Source of the DNA: Timema cristinae
Taxonomy: Eukaryota > Arthropoda > Insecta > Phasmatodea > Timematidae
Direction of reading: 5' to 3'
NCBI GenBank assembly: GCA_039000515.1
Contig: JBCFYV010000100.1
Location: forward strand, 20,384,551 to 20,448,550
DNA: 64,000 nucleotides
Shown: positions 1 to 12,330 of the stretch, piece by piece
How positions within the stretch are numbered: position 1 is the first letter of the stretch
Layout: every line of letters starts with the position of its first letter
Notes under the pieces: model-generated
The model's input: the letters and a program-made list of their open reading frames with translations, nothing else
What the model was told of the DNA's origin: nothing
The model's database searches: none
Made by a program: the position numbers and the translations under genes

Positions 1-3000
1 ACAGGCTTGGCATTGGCCTGTACAAAAGACTTAGAACTCGCTTGTACAACAGGCTTGGCATTGACTTGTACAACATACTTAGCACTCGCTTGTACAACAG
101 GCTTGGCATTGGCCTGTACAAAAGACTTAGCACTCGCTTGTACAACAGGCTTGGCATTGGCTTGTACAAAAGACTTAGCACTCGCTTGTACAACAGGCTT
201 GGCATTGGCCTGTACAAAAGACTTAGCACTCGCTTGTACAACAGGCTTGGCATTGACTTGTACAACAGACTTAGCACTCGCTTGTACAACAGGCTTGGCA
301 TTGACTTGTACAACAGACTTAGCACTCGCTTGTACAACAGGCTTGGCATTGGCCTGTACAACAGACTTAGCACTCGCTTGTACAACAGGCTTGGCATTGA
401 CTTGTACAACAGACTTAGCACTTGCTTGTACAACAGGCTTGGCATTGACTTGTACAACAGACTTAGCATTGACTTGTACAACAGACTTAGCACTTGTTTG
501 TGCAACAGGCTTGGCATTGACTTGTACAACAGACTTAGCACTCGCTTGTTTAACATGTTTGGCATTGACTTGTACAACAGACTTAGCACTCGCTTGTACA
601 ACAGGTTTGGCATTGACTTGTACAACAGACTTAGAACTCGCTTGTACAACAGGTTTGGCATTGACTTGTACAACAGACTTAGCACTCGCTTGTACAACAG
701 GCCTGGCATTGACTTTTACAACAGACTTAGAACTCGCATGTACAACAGGTTTGGCATTGACTTGTACAACAGACTTAGAACTCGCTTGTACAACAGGCCT
801 GGCATTGACTTTTACAACAGACTTAGAACTCGCTTGTACAACAGGCCTGGCATTGACTTTTACAACAGACTTAGAACTCGCTTGTACAACAGGTTTGGCA
901 TTGACTTGTACAACAGACTTAGCACTCGCTTGTACAACAGGCCTGGCATTGACTTTTACAACAGACTTAGAACTCGCTTGTACAACAGGTTTGGCATTGA
1001 CTTGTAACACAGACTTAGAACTCGCTTGTACAACAGGCTTGGCATTGACTTGTACAACAGACTTAGAACTCGCTTGTACAACAGGTTTGGCATTGACTTG
1101 TACAACAGAATTAGAACTCGCTTGTACAACAGGCTTGGCATTGACTTGTACAACAGACTTAGCACTCGCTTGTACAACAGGCCTGGCATTGACTTTTACA
1201 ACAGACTTAGAACTCGCTTGTACAACAGGTTTGGCATTGACTTGTACAACAGACTTAGCACTCGCTTGTACAACAGGCCTGGCATTGACTTTTACAACAG
1301 ACTTAGAACTCGCTTGTACAACAGGTTTGGCATTGACTTGTACAACAGACTTAGAACTCGCTTGTACAACAGGCTTGGCATTGACTTGTACAACAGACTT
1401 AGAACTCGCTTGTACAACAGACTTAGAACTCGCTTGTACAACAGGCCTGGCATTGACTTGTACAACAGACTTAGCACTTGCTTGTACAACAGACTTAGAA
1501 CTCGCTTGTACAACAGGCTTGGCATTGACTTGTACAACAGACTTAGAACTCGCTTGTACAACAAGTTTGGCATTGACTTGTACAACAGACTTAGAACTCG
1601 CTTGTACAACAGGTTTGGCATTGACTTGTACAAAAGACTTAGCACTCGCTTGTACAACAGGCTTGGCATTGGCCTGTACAAAAGACTTAGCACTCGCTTG
1701 TACAACAGGCTTGGCATTGACTTGTACAACAGACTTAGCACTCGCTTGTACAACAGGCTTGGCATTGACTTGTACAACAGACTTAGAACTCGCTTGTACA
1801 ACAGGCTTGGCATTGACTTGTACAAGAGACTTAGCACTCGCTTGTACAACAGGCTTGGCATTGGCCTGTACAAAAGACTTAGAACTCGCTTGTACAACAG
1901 GCTTGGCATTGACTTGTACAACATACTTAGCACTCGCTTGTACAACAGGCTTGGCATTGGCCTGTACAAAAGACTTAGCACTCGCTTGTACAACAGGCTT
2001 GGCATTGGCTTGTACAAAAGACTTAGCACTCGCTTGTACAACAGGCTTGGCATTGGCCTGTACAAAAGACTTAGCACTCGCTTGTACAACAGGCTTGGCA
2101 TTGACTTGTACAACAGACTTAGCACTCGCTTGTACAACAGGCTTGGCATTGACTTGTACAACAGACTTAGCACTCGCTTGTACAACAGGCTTGGCATTGG
2201 CCTGTACAACAGACTTAGCACTCGCTTGTACAACAGGCTTGGCATTGACTTGTACAACAGGTTTGGCATTGACTGTACAAGTCTGTTGTACAAACAAACT
2301 TAGCACTCGCTTGTACAACAGGCTTGGCATTGACTTGTACAACAGGTTTGGCATTGACTGTACAAGTCTGTTGTAAAAACAAACTTAGCACTCTCTTGTA
2401 CAACAGGCTTGGCATTGACTTGTACAACAGACTTAGCACTTGCTTGTACAACAGGTTTGGCATTGACGTGTACAACAGACTTAGCACTAGCTTGTATAAC
2501 AGTTTGGCATTGACTTGTACAACAGACATAGCACTCGCTTGTATAACAGGCTTGGCATTGACGTGTACAACAGACTTAGCACTCGCTTGTATAACAGGTT
2601 TGGCATTGACTTGTACAACAGACTTAGAACTCGCTTGTATAACAGGTTTGGCATTGACTTGTACAACAGACTTAGCACTCGCTTGTACAACAGGCTTGGC
2701 ATTGGCCTGTACAAAAGACTTAGAACTCGCTTGTACAACAGGCTTGGCATTGACTTGTACAACATACTTAGCACTCGCTTGTACAACAGGCTTGGCATTG
2801 GCCTGTACAAAAGACTTAGCACTCGCTTGTACAACAGGCTTGGCATTGGCTTGTACAAAAGACTTAGCACTCGCTTGTACAACAGGCTTGGCATTGGCCT
2901 GTACAAAAGACTTAGCACTCGCTTGTACAACAGGCTTGGCATTGACTTGTACAACAGACTTAGCACTCGCTTGTACAACAGGCTTGGCATTGACTTGTAC

Positions 3001-6000
3001 AACAGACTTAGCACTCGCTTGTACAACAGGCTTGGCATTGGCCTGTACAACAGACTTAGCACTCGCTTGTACAACAGGCTTGGCATTGACTTGTACAACA
3101 GGTTTGGCATTGACTGTACAAGTCTGTTGTACAAACAAACTTAGCACTCGCTTGTACAACAGGCTTGGCATTGACTTGTACAACAGGTTTGGCATTGACT
3201 GTACAAGTCTGTTGTAAAAACAAACTTAGCACTCTCTTGTACAACAGCTTGGCATTGACTTGTACAACAGACTTAGCACTTGCTTGTACAACAGGTTTGG
3301 CATTGACGTGTACAACAGACTTAGCACTAGCTTGTATAACAGGTTTGGCATTGACTTGTACAACAGAGTTAGCACACGCTTGTACAACAGGCTTGGCATT
3401 GGCCTGTACAAAAGACTTAGCACTCGCTTGTACAACAGGCTAGGCATTGACTTGTACAACAGACTTAGCACTCGCTTGTACAACAGGCTTGGCATTGACT
3501 TGTACAACAGACTTAGCACTCGCTTGTACAACAGGCTTGGCATTGGCCTGTACAACAGACTTAGCACTCGCTTGTACAACAGGCTTGGCATTGACTTGTA
3601 CAACAGGTTTGGCATTGACTGTACAAGTCTGTTGTACAAACAAACTTAGCACTCGCTTGTACAACAGGCTTGGCATTGACTTGTACAACAGACTTAGCAT
3701 TGACTTGTACAACAGACTTAGCACTTGCTTGTACAACAGGTTTGGCATTGACGTGTAAAACAGACTTTGCACTTGCTTGTACAACAGGCTTGGCATTGAC
3801 TTGTACAACAGACTTAGCACTTGCTTGTACAACAGGCTTAGCACTTGCTTGTACAACAGACTTAGCACTTGCTTGTACAACAGGCTTGGCATTGACTTGT
3901 ACAACAGACTTAGCATTGACTTGTACAACAGACTTAGCACTTGCTTGTACAACAGGCTTGGCATTGACTTGTACAACAGACTTAGCACTTGCTTGTACAA
4001 CAGGTTTGGCATTGACGTGTACAACAGACTTAGCACTAGCTTGTATAACAGGTTTGGCATTGACGTGTACAACAGACTTAGCACTAGCTTGTACAACAGG
4101 TTTGGCATTGACGTGTACAACAGACTTAGCACTCGCTTGTATAACAGGTTTGGCATTGACGTGTACAACAGACTTAGCACTTGCTTGTACAATAGGCTTG
4201 GCATTGACTTGTACAAAAGACTTAGCACTTGCTTGTATAACAGGCTTGGCATTGACTTGTACAACAGACTTAGCACTTGCTTGTACAACAGGTTTGGCAT
4301 TGACGTGTACAACAGACTTAGCACTCGCTTGTATAACAGGTTTGGCATTGACTTGTACAACAGACTTAGAACTCGCTTGTACAACAGGTTTGGCATTGAC
4401 GTGTACAACAGACTTAGCACTTGCTTGTACAACAGGTTTGGCATTGACGTGTACAACAGACTTAGCACTTGCTTGTACAACAGGCTTGGCATTGACGTGT
4501 ACAACAGACTTAGCACTTGCTTGTACAACAGACTTAGAACTCGCTTGTACAACAGGTTTGGCATTGACGTGTACAACAGACTTAGAACTCGCTTGTACAA
4601 CAGACTTAGCACTTGCTTGTATAACAGGTTTGGCATTGACGTGTACAACAGACTTAGCACTCGCTTGTACAACAGACTTAGCACTAGCTTGTACAACAGG
4701 TTTGGCATTGACGTGTACAACAGCCTTAGCACTCGCTTGTACAACAGGTTTGGCATTGACGTGTACAACAGACTTAGCACTTGCTTGTACAACAGGTTTG
4801 GCATTGACGTGTACAACAGACTTAGCACTTGCTTGTACAACAGGTTTGGCATTGACTTGTACAACAGACTTAGCACTCGCTTGTATAACAGGTTTGGCAT
4901 TGACGTGTACAACAGACTTAGCACTTGCTTGTACAACAGGCTTGGCATTGACTTGTACAACAGACTTAGCACTTGCTTGTACAACAGGTTTGGCAATGAC
5001 GTGTACAACAGACTTAGCACTTGCTTGTACAACAGGATGGCATTGACTTGTACAACAGACTTAGCACTTGCTTGTACAACAGGTTTGGCATTGACGTGTA
5101 CAACAGACTTAGCACTTGCTTGTACAACAGGCTTGGCATTGACTTGTACAACAGACTTAGCACTTGCTTGTACAACAAGTTTGGCATTGACGTGTACAAC
5201 AGACTTAGCACTTGCTTGTACAACAGGCTTGGCATTGACTTGTACAACAGACTTAGCACTTGCTTGTACAACAGGTTTGGCATTGACGTGTACAACAGAC
5301 TTAGCACTTGCTTGTACAACAGGCTTGGCATTGACTTGTACATCAGACTTAGCATTTGCTTGTACAACAGGTTTGGCATTGACGTGTACAACAGACTTAG
5401 CACTTGCTTGTACAACAGGCTTGGCATTGACTTGTACAACAGACTTAGCACTCGCTTGTACAACAGGCCTGGCATTGACTTGTACAACAGACTTAGAACT
5501 CGCTTGTACAACAGGCTTGGCATTGATTTGTACAACAGACTTAGAACTCGCTTGTACAACAGGTTTGGCATTGACTTGTACAACAGACTTAGAACTCGCT
5601 TGTACAACAGGCTTGGCATTGACTTGTACAACAGACTTAGCACTCGCTTGTACAACAGGCCTGGCATTGACTTGTACAACAGACTTAGAACTCGCTTGTA
5701 CAACAGGCTTGGCATTGACTTGTACAACAGACTTAGCACTTGCTTGTACAACAGGCTTGGCATTGACTTGTACAACAGACTTAGCATTGACTTGTACAAC
5801 AGATTTAGCACTTGTTTGTGCAACAGGCTTGGCATTGACTTGTACAACAGACTTAGCACTCGCTTGTACAACATGTTTGGCATTGACTTGTACAACAGAC
5901 TTAGCACTCGCTTGTACAACAGGTTTGGCATTGACTTGTACAACAGACTTAGAACTCGCTTGTACAACAGGCTTGGCATTGACTTGTACAACAGACTTAG

Positions 6001-6545
6001 AACTCGCTTGTACAACAGGCTTGGCATTGACTTGTACAACAGACTTAGCACTTGCTTGTACAACAGACTTAGAACTCGCTTGTACAACAGGTTTGGCATT
6101 GACTTGTACAACAGACTTAGAACTCGCTTGTACAACAGGCTTGGCATTGACTTGTACAACAGACTTAGCACTCGCTTGTACAACAGGCCTGGCATTGACT
6201 TGTACAACAGACTTAGCACTCGCTTGTACAACAGGCTTGGCATTGGCCTGTACAACAGACTTAGCACTCGCTTGTACAACAGACTTAACACTCGCTTGTA
6301 CAACAGACTTAGCACTCGCTTGTACAACAGGCTTGGCATTGACTTGTACAACAGACTTAGCACTTGCTTGTACAACAGACTTAGAACTCGCTTGTACAAC
6401 AGGCTTGGCATTGACTTGTACAACAGACTTAGAACTCGCTTGTACAACAGGTTTGGCATTGACTTGTACAACAGACTTAGAACTCGCTTGTACAACAGGT
6501 TTGCATGACTTGTACAACAGGTTTGGCATTGACTTGTACAACATA
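1..6545. repeat. 24-bp / 48-bp satellite array, about 270 monomers
   Basis: The stretch is built from 24-bp monomers ending in the shared core CTTGTACAACA. Two types alternate: type A begins GGCTTGGCATTGA and type B begins GACTTAGCACTCG; they match at about 19 of 24 positions, so the working unit is a 48-bp dimer. Each monomer carries the 8-bp palindrome TTGTACAA. Variants cluster locally (ACTTTTACA around 0.7-1.3 kb, GACGTGTAC around 4.0-5.4 kb), a sign of local homogenisation. The unit has no stop codon in several frames, which gives open frames of up to about 1,060 codons on both strands; short indels move the frame without ending it, so I do not call a gene. The array is cut by the window's left edge and decays over about 6,500-6,600. 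Confidence 0.97.
1849..3650. repeat. Higher-order duplicated blocks inside the 24-bp satellite
   Basis: A block of about 370 bp starting at position 1 recurs from 1849 and from about 2690, offsets of about 1,848 and 840 bp (77 and 35 monomers). A rare off-register segment containing GTCTGTTGTACAAACAAAC recurs at about 2280, 3120 and 3628, and its partner with GTTGTAAAAACAAAC at about 2370 and 3210. These shared rare variants mark segmental duplication of whole blocks rather than independent mutation. Confidence 0.85.
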
Positions 6546-7514
6546 CTTGACACTCCTAATACATCAGTTTTTAGCATCCATTTGTACAATAGCCTAGACC
6601 CTCCTTGTGCCATAGTCTTGATCATTTCTCACACTTATATGAACATGCATATTTATCGCAACAAGAAATCCTAACTGAAATAAAACTATTTAAAATAAGA
6701 CAGACAGTCATTTTAATAGTGATTTTATTTATTATGCTTTTAATCTTACTATCCCTCCTGAGCCGACATTTTGCCATCTCGAATCTTTTTCTTTATTCTT
6801 TGTTTGTTTCCCTGTGAGTGATTGTGTTCCTCTTTAATCGGGCACTGGATTATCGTAGTTCAAGAGTCGAGCCTTCTGGCTACAGTGGTTGGCGTAATGC
6901 CATCAGTGGGACTTGAACTGGCCTCCGAGCTCTATGGAATCTCTAGACCAGTGTGCGGTGAGATGGTGGGCTTTTACTGTTTCTTTCAATGGCTTGAGCC
7001 AGGCGAGTTTACTTGGTTCAACTACCTATGGAGCATGAGTGGAAGATACTTTACTTTCTGGAGTGTTCAGTTGGAAATACTGGGGAAGAGAGTGAGTCGA
7101 TACATTATGATATGTGACAGTGATGAACATTGAGACGAATGAGCACAAATTATTTATTTAACAAGTGTTAAAGTAACGTTATAATTATATTAAACAAAGT
7201 GTACACTATTTAAGAGTATTAAATCGTAGGCTATTTGGTATCAAGATAAGGTCGTTTAACAATTTAACACGAAGCACAAGTACAGGGTGGGCCGAAACAA
7301 TTAGACGATTAGTAGCTTGAAAATTAACACTTGAATTGAAAAGTAAATATTCACTAGATAAATAAAAGCAAACTACATGCTACACTTGTAAACTTTTTGA
7401 AGATGTTGCTCAGGTGAGCTCCACTGGACATCAGGTAAACCTCAGTATGTTGTCCATCACTTTCCTCAGCATAGATCGTCTAATTGTTTCCGTTACATGA
7501 TCCAGAATATTACA
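6546..7514. other. Satellite edge and unassigned unique sequence
   Basis: Decayed satellite to about 6,610, then AT-rich sequence, then a more GC-balanced stretch at 6,815-7,135 (see the ORF entry). 7,140-7,480 is AT-rich with no recognisable feature. The 38-bp minisatellite begins at about 7,515. Confidence 0.6.
6822..7133 (+). CDS. Unassigned 103-codon open frame, possible coding relic
   Basis: I do not recognise this gene. The frame is open for 312 bases in a patch that is more GC-balanced than its surroundings, and the product is rich in aromatic residues and has a run of hydrophobic segments. It could be a fragment of a membrane protein or of a mobile-element gene, but I see no diagnostic motif. 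No splice sites, ribosome context or polyadenylation signal clearly belong to it. It lies between two tandem arrays, so chance is quite possible. Confidence 0.15.
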   Translation: MCSSLIGHWIIVVQESSLLATVVGVMPSVGLELASELYGISRPVCGEMVGFYCFFQWLEPGEFTWFNYLWSMSGRYFTFWSVQLEILGKRVSRYIMICDSDEH

Positions 7515-10078
7515 CTTTCACGTTGTGTTTGTTCTCTGTCCAGTGTTGGAGATCATCGTGTTGTGTTTGTTCTCTGTCTAGTGCTAGAGATCCTCACGTT
7601 GTGTTTGTTATCTGTCCAGTGTTGAGATCATCGTGTTGTGTTTGTTCTCTGTCTAGTGCTAGAGATCCTCATGTTGTGTTTGTTCTCTGTCAGTGCTAGA
7701 GATCCTCACGTTGTGTTTGTTCTCTGTCCAGTGTTGGAGATCATACGTGTTGTGTTTGTTCTCTGTCTAGTGCTAGAGATCCTCACGTTGTGTTTGTCTT
7801 TCTGTCCAGGCTAGAGATCCTCATGTTGTGTTTGTTATCTGTCAAAGTGCTAGAGATCTCACGTTGTGTTTTGTTCTCTGTCCAGTGTTGAGATCATCGT
7901 GTTGTGTTTTTCTCTGTCTAGTGCTAGAGATCCTCACGTTGTGTTTTCTCTGTCCAGTGCTAGAGATCCTCATCTATGTTTTTATCTGTCAAGTGTAGAG
8001 ATCCTCACGTTGTGTTTGTTCTTGTCAGTGCTAGAGATCCTCAATTTGTGTTTGTTCTCTGTCCAGTGCTAGAGATCCTCTGTTGTCTTGTTCTCTGTCT
8101 AGTGATAGAGATCCTCACGTTGTGTTTGTTCTCTGTCTAGTCTAGAGATCCCACCTTGTGTTTGTAATCTGTCCAGTGCTAGAGATCCTCACGTTTTTTT
8201 GTCTTGTCTAGTGCTAGAGATCCTCATGTTTGTTTTGTTCTTGTCTAGTGCTAGAGATACTCATGTTGTGTTTGTTCTCTGTCTAGTGCTAAGAGATCCT
8301 CAAAGTTGTGTTGTTCTCTGTCTAGTGTAGAGATCCTCACGTTGTGTTTGTTATTGTCCAGTGCTAGAGAATCCTCACTTGTGTTTGTTCTCTGTTAGTG
8401 CTAGAGATCCTCATGTTGTGTTTTCTCTGTCCAGTGCTAGAGATCCTCACGTGTGTTTTTGTTCTCTGTCTAGTTAGAGATCTCATGTTGTGTTTGTTCT
8501 CTGTCCATGCTAGAGACCTCACGTTGTGTTTGTTCTCTGTCTAGTGCTAGAGATCTCATGTGGTTGTTCTCTGTCCAGTGCTAGGATCCTCATGTTGTGT
8601 TTGTTCTCTGTCTAAGTGCTAGAGATCCTCATGTTGTGTTGTTATCTGTCCAGTGCTAGAGATCCTCACGTTGTGTTTGTTCTCTGTCTAGTGCTAGAGA
8701 TCCTCATTTGTGTTTGTTCTCTGTCCAGTGCTAGAGATCCTCATGTTGTGTTTGTTCTCTGTCCAGTGGTTAGAGATCCTCACGTTGTGTTTTGTTCTCT
8801 GTCTAGTGCTAGAGATCCTCACGTGTGTTTGTTATTGTCCCAGTGCTAGAGATCCTCAGTTTGTGTTTGTTCTCTGTCTAGTGCTAGAGAATCTCACGTT
8901 TGTTTGTTTCTCTGTCTATGCTAGAGATCCTCACGTTGTGTTTGTTCTCTGTCTAGTGCGAGAGATCCATGTTGTGTTTGTTCTCTGCCAGTGTTGGAGA
9001 TCCTCATGTTGGTTGTTCTCTGTCTAGTGCTAGAGATCATCATGTTGTGTTTGTTCTCTGTCTGGTGCTAGAGATCTCATGTTGTGTTTGTTCTCTGTCT
9101 AGTTGCTAGAGATCCTCATGTTGTGTTTGTTCTCCGTCCAGTGCTAGAATCCTCACGTTGTGTTTTTTCTCTGTCTAGTGCTAGAGATCCTCATGTTGTG
9201 TTTGTTCTCTGTCCAGTGCTAGAGATCCTCATGTTGTGTTTGTTCTCTGTCTAGTGCTAGAGATCCTCATGTTGTGTTTGTTATCTGTCCAGTGCTAGAG
9301 ATCCTCACGTTGTGTTTGTTCTCTGTCTAGTGCTAGAGATCCTCACGTTGTGTTTGTTCTCTGTCTAGTGCTAGAGATCCTCACGTTGTGTTTGTTCTCT
9401 GTCTAGTGCTAGAGATCCTCATGTTGTGTTTGTTCTCTGTCCAGTGTTGGAGATCATCGTGTTGTGTTTGTTCTCTGTCTAGTGCTAGAGATCCTCATGT
9501 TGTGTTTGTTCTCTGTCTAGTGCTAGAGATCCTCATGTTGTGTTTGTTCTCCGTCCAGTGCTAGAGATCCTCACGTTGTGTTTGTTCTCTGTCCAGTGCT
9601 AGAGATCCTCATGTTGTGTTTGTTCTCTGTCCAGTGTTGGAGATCATCGTGTTGTGTTTGTTCTCTGTCTAGTGCTAGAGATCCTCACGTTGTGTTTGTT
9701 CTCTGTCCAGTGTTGGAGATCATCGTGTTGTGTTTGTTATCTGTCCAGTGCTAGAGATCCTCACGTTGTGTTTGTTCTCTGTCTAGTGCTAGAGATCCTC
9801 ATGTTGTGTTTGTTCTCTGTCTAGTGCTAGAGATCCTCACGTTGTGTTTGTTATCTGTCCAGTGCTAGAGATCCTCACGTTGTGTTTGTTCTCTGTCTAG
9901 TGCTAGAGATCCTCACGTTGTGTTTGTTCTCTGTCCAGTGTTGGAGATCCTCACGTTGTGTTTGTTATCTGTCCAGTGCTAGAGATCCTCACGTTGTGTT
10001 TGTTCTCTGTCTAGTGCTAGAGATACTCATGTTGTGTTTGTTCTCTGTCAAGTGCTAGAGATCCTCATGTTGTGTTTG
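7515..10078. repeat. 38-bp minisatellite, about 68 copies
   Basis: The unit runs GTTGTGTTTGTTCTCTGTC, then YAGTGCTAGAGATCCTCAY. Common variants are TCTAG/CCAG, CACG/CATG and TGTTGGAGATCATCGT. Units from about 9,150 to 10,075 keep an exact 38-bp period; units from 7,600 to 9,150 show frequent one-base losses and gains. Short open frames here are by-products of the repeat. Confidence 0.96.
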
Positions 10079-10219
10079 GACAAGTCTAGTTTCTTGGTGG
10101 ACCACGCGCTAGTGATCACGAGGTCGTGGGTTTGGATTAAATCAAGTGCCTCACTAAATAAACACAACCGTAACCAGATCAGCAAGACATTGTTTTCTCT
10201 GTCCGATACATTGTTCACC

Positions 10220-10396
10220 CGCTTTGGTGCACTCATGGTCTAGGGCGTCATTCTCGCAGTGGGCTGCACTGCCGATGACGGCTAGATTGGCTTTCAAATC
10301 TCAGTCGGGTGTACTGAGGATGAATTATCCTAAATCCTAAATGATTCTTTCACTCTCCTTCCATGCAAGTGTGAGTACACTTAATTTAAATTCATG
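10220..10396 (+). mobile_element. SINE, family B (truncated copy)
   Basis: A tRNA-like head with A-box-like CATGGTCTAGGGCGTCA and B-box-like TTTCAAATCTCAG is followed by the family-B body (GTGTACTGAGGATGAATT, then CACTCTCCTTCCATGCAAGT, then GAGTACACTT). The shared tail is missing; a family-A SINE begins directly afterwards. Confidence 0.7.
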
Positions 10397-10663
10397 GGTG
10401 ACCTGGTGGTCTAGGGTAAGGTGTCAGACTTCTGTGCTGGCGGCCGGGGTTCAATCCTCGGTCCCAGCAAAGATTTATCTGATTTCCAAACCCTTCCTTC
10501 ACCTCTGACAAGACATCTTGTGAATGTGGGGAATGCCAGGCCTCCACCGTGGTTCGGATTCCACGTTAAACTGTAGGTCCTCCATTTCATCTCACAATCA
10601 CCCTACCATTTCACTTTAGCGTAAGTGCGTATAAACCGAACGGGTAGTAAGACGCGGTGCTAG
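10397..10663 (+). mobile_element. SINE, family A
   Basis: The head GGTGACCTGGTGGTCTAGG, with B box GGTTCAATCC, resembles the D-arm and T-arm of tRNA-Glu. It is followed by the common body (ACCTCTGACAAGAC; CCACCGTGGTTCGGATTCC; AACTGTAGGTCCTCCATTTC) and the shared tail CCGAACGGGTAGTAAGACGC. The copy lacks about 18 bp in mid-body and ends in GTGCTAG without an AAT run. Confidence 0.9.
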
Positions 10664-11080
10664 AAAAATCCTTTCATATGAACCGTACCGGCTTTCAGGT
10701 CTCTCGTTCAATACCGTTTTGTAATTAGTAATTTATTCATTAATTAAATTATGTCTCAACTGAGATATATGTGTATGTGTGTGTGAGAGAGGGGAGTGGG
10801 GGTTTAGGGGGGGAAGCTTGTTAACACGAATACACTTCAAGAGATGGGGGCTCTAATGGTAGAAGTATAATTGCTAGTAAGTAATAGAATCCGGGCTATC
10901 TCCATATTTACACTAATGGTATAAAGAGAAGGATATAATTTAGATTAAATTTACCCGCATTTACGTTGATAGAAATAGAAGCCATCTATAAAAATGCATA
11001 CGTACACAAAGTTGATTTTCAAACTCTTACGTACCCATCACTGGAAAAATAGTCTAGCTAAATGTTTATTGGCGATCATC

Positions 11081-11083
<3 letters not shown>

Positions 11084-11116
<33 letters not shown>

Positions 11117-11413
11117 TATTATTATTATTATTATTATAACCGCGTCTTACTACCCGTTCGGGTTGTATGCACTTACGCTAATGTGTAATGATAGGATGAT
11201 TGTGAAATGAAATGGAGGAACTACGGTTTAACGTGGGATCCGAACCACGGTGGAGGCCTGGCATTCCCCACATTCCTAAGTTGTGATTAATACACATCTT
11301 GCCAGAGTTGAAAGAAGGGTTTGGTAATCAAATTAATCTGTGCCGGGACCGAGGATTGAATCCCGGACCCCAGCACAGAAGTCTGACAACTTACCCCTAG
11401 ACCGCCAGGTCAA
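11084..11413 (-). mobile_element. SINE, family A, full length with 12-bp target duplication
   Basis: Minus-strand copy with a long TTA/AAT tail at its left and the tRNA-like head ending near 11,412. It is flanked by the direct repeat GCGATCATCTTA at 11,072-11,083 and 11,414-11,425, which fixes both ends and shows insertion by target-primed reverse transcription. Confidence 0.93.
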
Positions 11414-11541
11414 GCGATCATCTTACATAATATTTATCGATCCTTACCATTAAAATGAAGAGAGCTATTATTCACCAAGAAAACAGTGTACAGTCCTTTC
11501 AACACTTACTCTAGACCTGGTGTATGTATTGTTTCCAAGTA

Positions 11542-12328
11542 CAGTCAACTCTGGTTTTAGTGAACTCTGTTGTAGTGGACATTCGGCTACAGTGATATTA
11601 ATTTATTGATCCCAACCCACATACATTTCAATGTTTGATAAGAAATTCGTTTATAATGAACCCTCAACTTGGGTTTTAGTGAAGAGAAAAATCGAAACTT
11701 TCAGTAATAAATGTCTATTATAATATCATAATTCTTAAAAAAACACATACATTTTTTGTAATTTAACAAAGCTTGACTGAAAGTACGTAGTCTGGAAAGG
11801 GGGTAGGAAGGGGAGGGAGGGGAGGGAGGGTTGAGGTTAAACAGTCACTGCACTCATTGACCAGGCTTGAGTTGTGATACCTTTGTCTGCGTCAAGCAAA
11901 ATAATACATACAGTCTTCTAAGTTGTATTAATAAGGACAGGACAGTGTGTGCCCACTTAGTAACGGTTTCCACTAAACCTTTTCTTATAGAAGAAAGACA
12001 TTTAAAAAAATTAGACTTTTATACTCGTTTTAGTTTTTTGAATGCATGGATAGTGTGGAATCAAGTGTGAAAAAAGCACAGACTCTAGATAAGGACCTGG
12101 GGAAAATATTAACTAAAACAGTATACAATAAACAGCAGCATATAACAATATTTTTATTAATTAATAAATTTCAATAAAGGGCTATTGTATCTATCTTTAT
12201 TTTATTTGTCACCACTAAACCACTACTTTCAGATTTAAAAAAATAGTAAAAATCGGTGTTAGTGACCTTCGGACATAGTGAACAAAATATCTGAGTCTAA
12301 AAATGTTTATTATAAACATTGTTGACTG
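11542..12328. mobile_element. Pogo/Tigger-like non-autonomous DNA element
   Basis: The ends are inverted (CAGTCAAC at 11,542; GTTGACTG at 12,321-12,328) and are flanked on both sides by TA, the Tc1/mariner/pogo target site. The sub-terminal sequence resembles pogo/Tigger ends (TTTAGTGAAC, GTGGACATTCGG), and a matching inverted motif (CGGACATAGTGAAC) lies near the right end. No DDE transposase is visible in the 787 bp, so this is a deleted or MITE-like derivative. A G-rich run at 11,799-11,830 lies inside it. Confidence 0.7.
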
Positions 12329-12330
12329 TA

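Noticed and set aside
1..6545. CRISPR-like array or TAL-type repeat protein
   Set aside because: No spacer structure; the repeats are simple 24-bp monomers, and the peptides have no repeat-protein signature.
7..6674. Very long open frames (up to about 1,060 codons) on both strands in the 24-bp satellite, with periodic peptides
   Set aside because: The period is a multiple of three and the unit lacks stops in several frames, so openness is automatic. One-base indels shift the frame repeatedly (for example near 2,487, 3,244 and 5,035), and overlapping frames on both strands are equally open. Many unit variants are synonymous in one plus frame, but several are also synonymous in the minus frame, so this does not single out a coding strand.
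6822..7133. Assigning the 103-codon frame to a transporter family
   Set aside because: A few residues recall such proteins, but there is no ordered motif; the resemblance is too weak to state.
7515..10078. CRISPR-like array (regular repeats of 38 bp)
   Set aside because: Units are contiguous with no unique spacers, and the context is eukaryotic.
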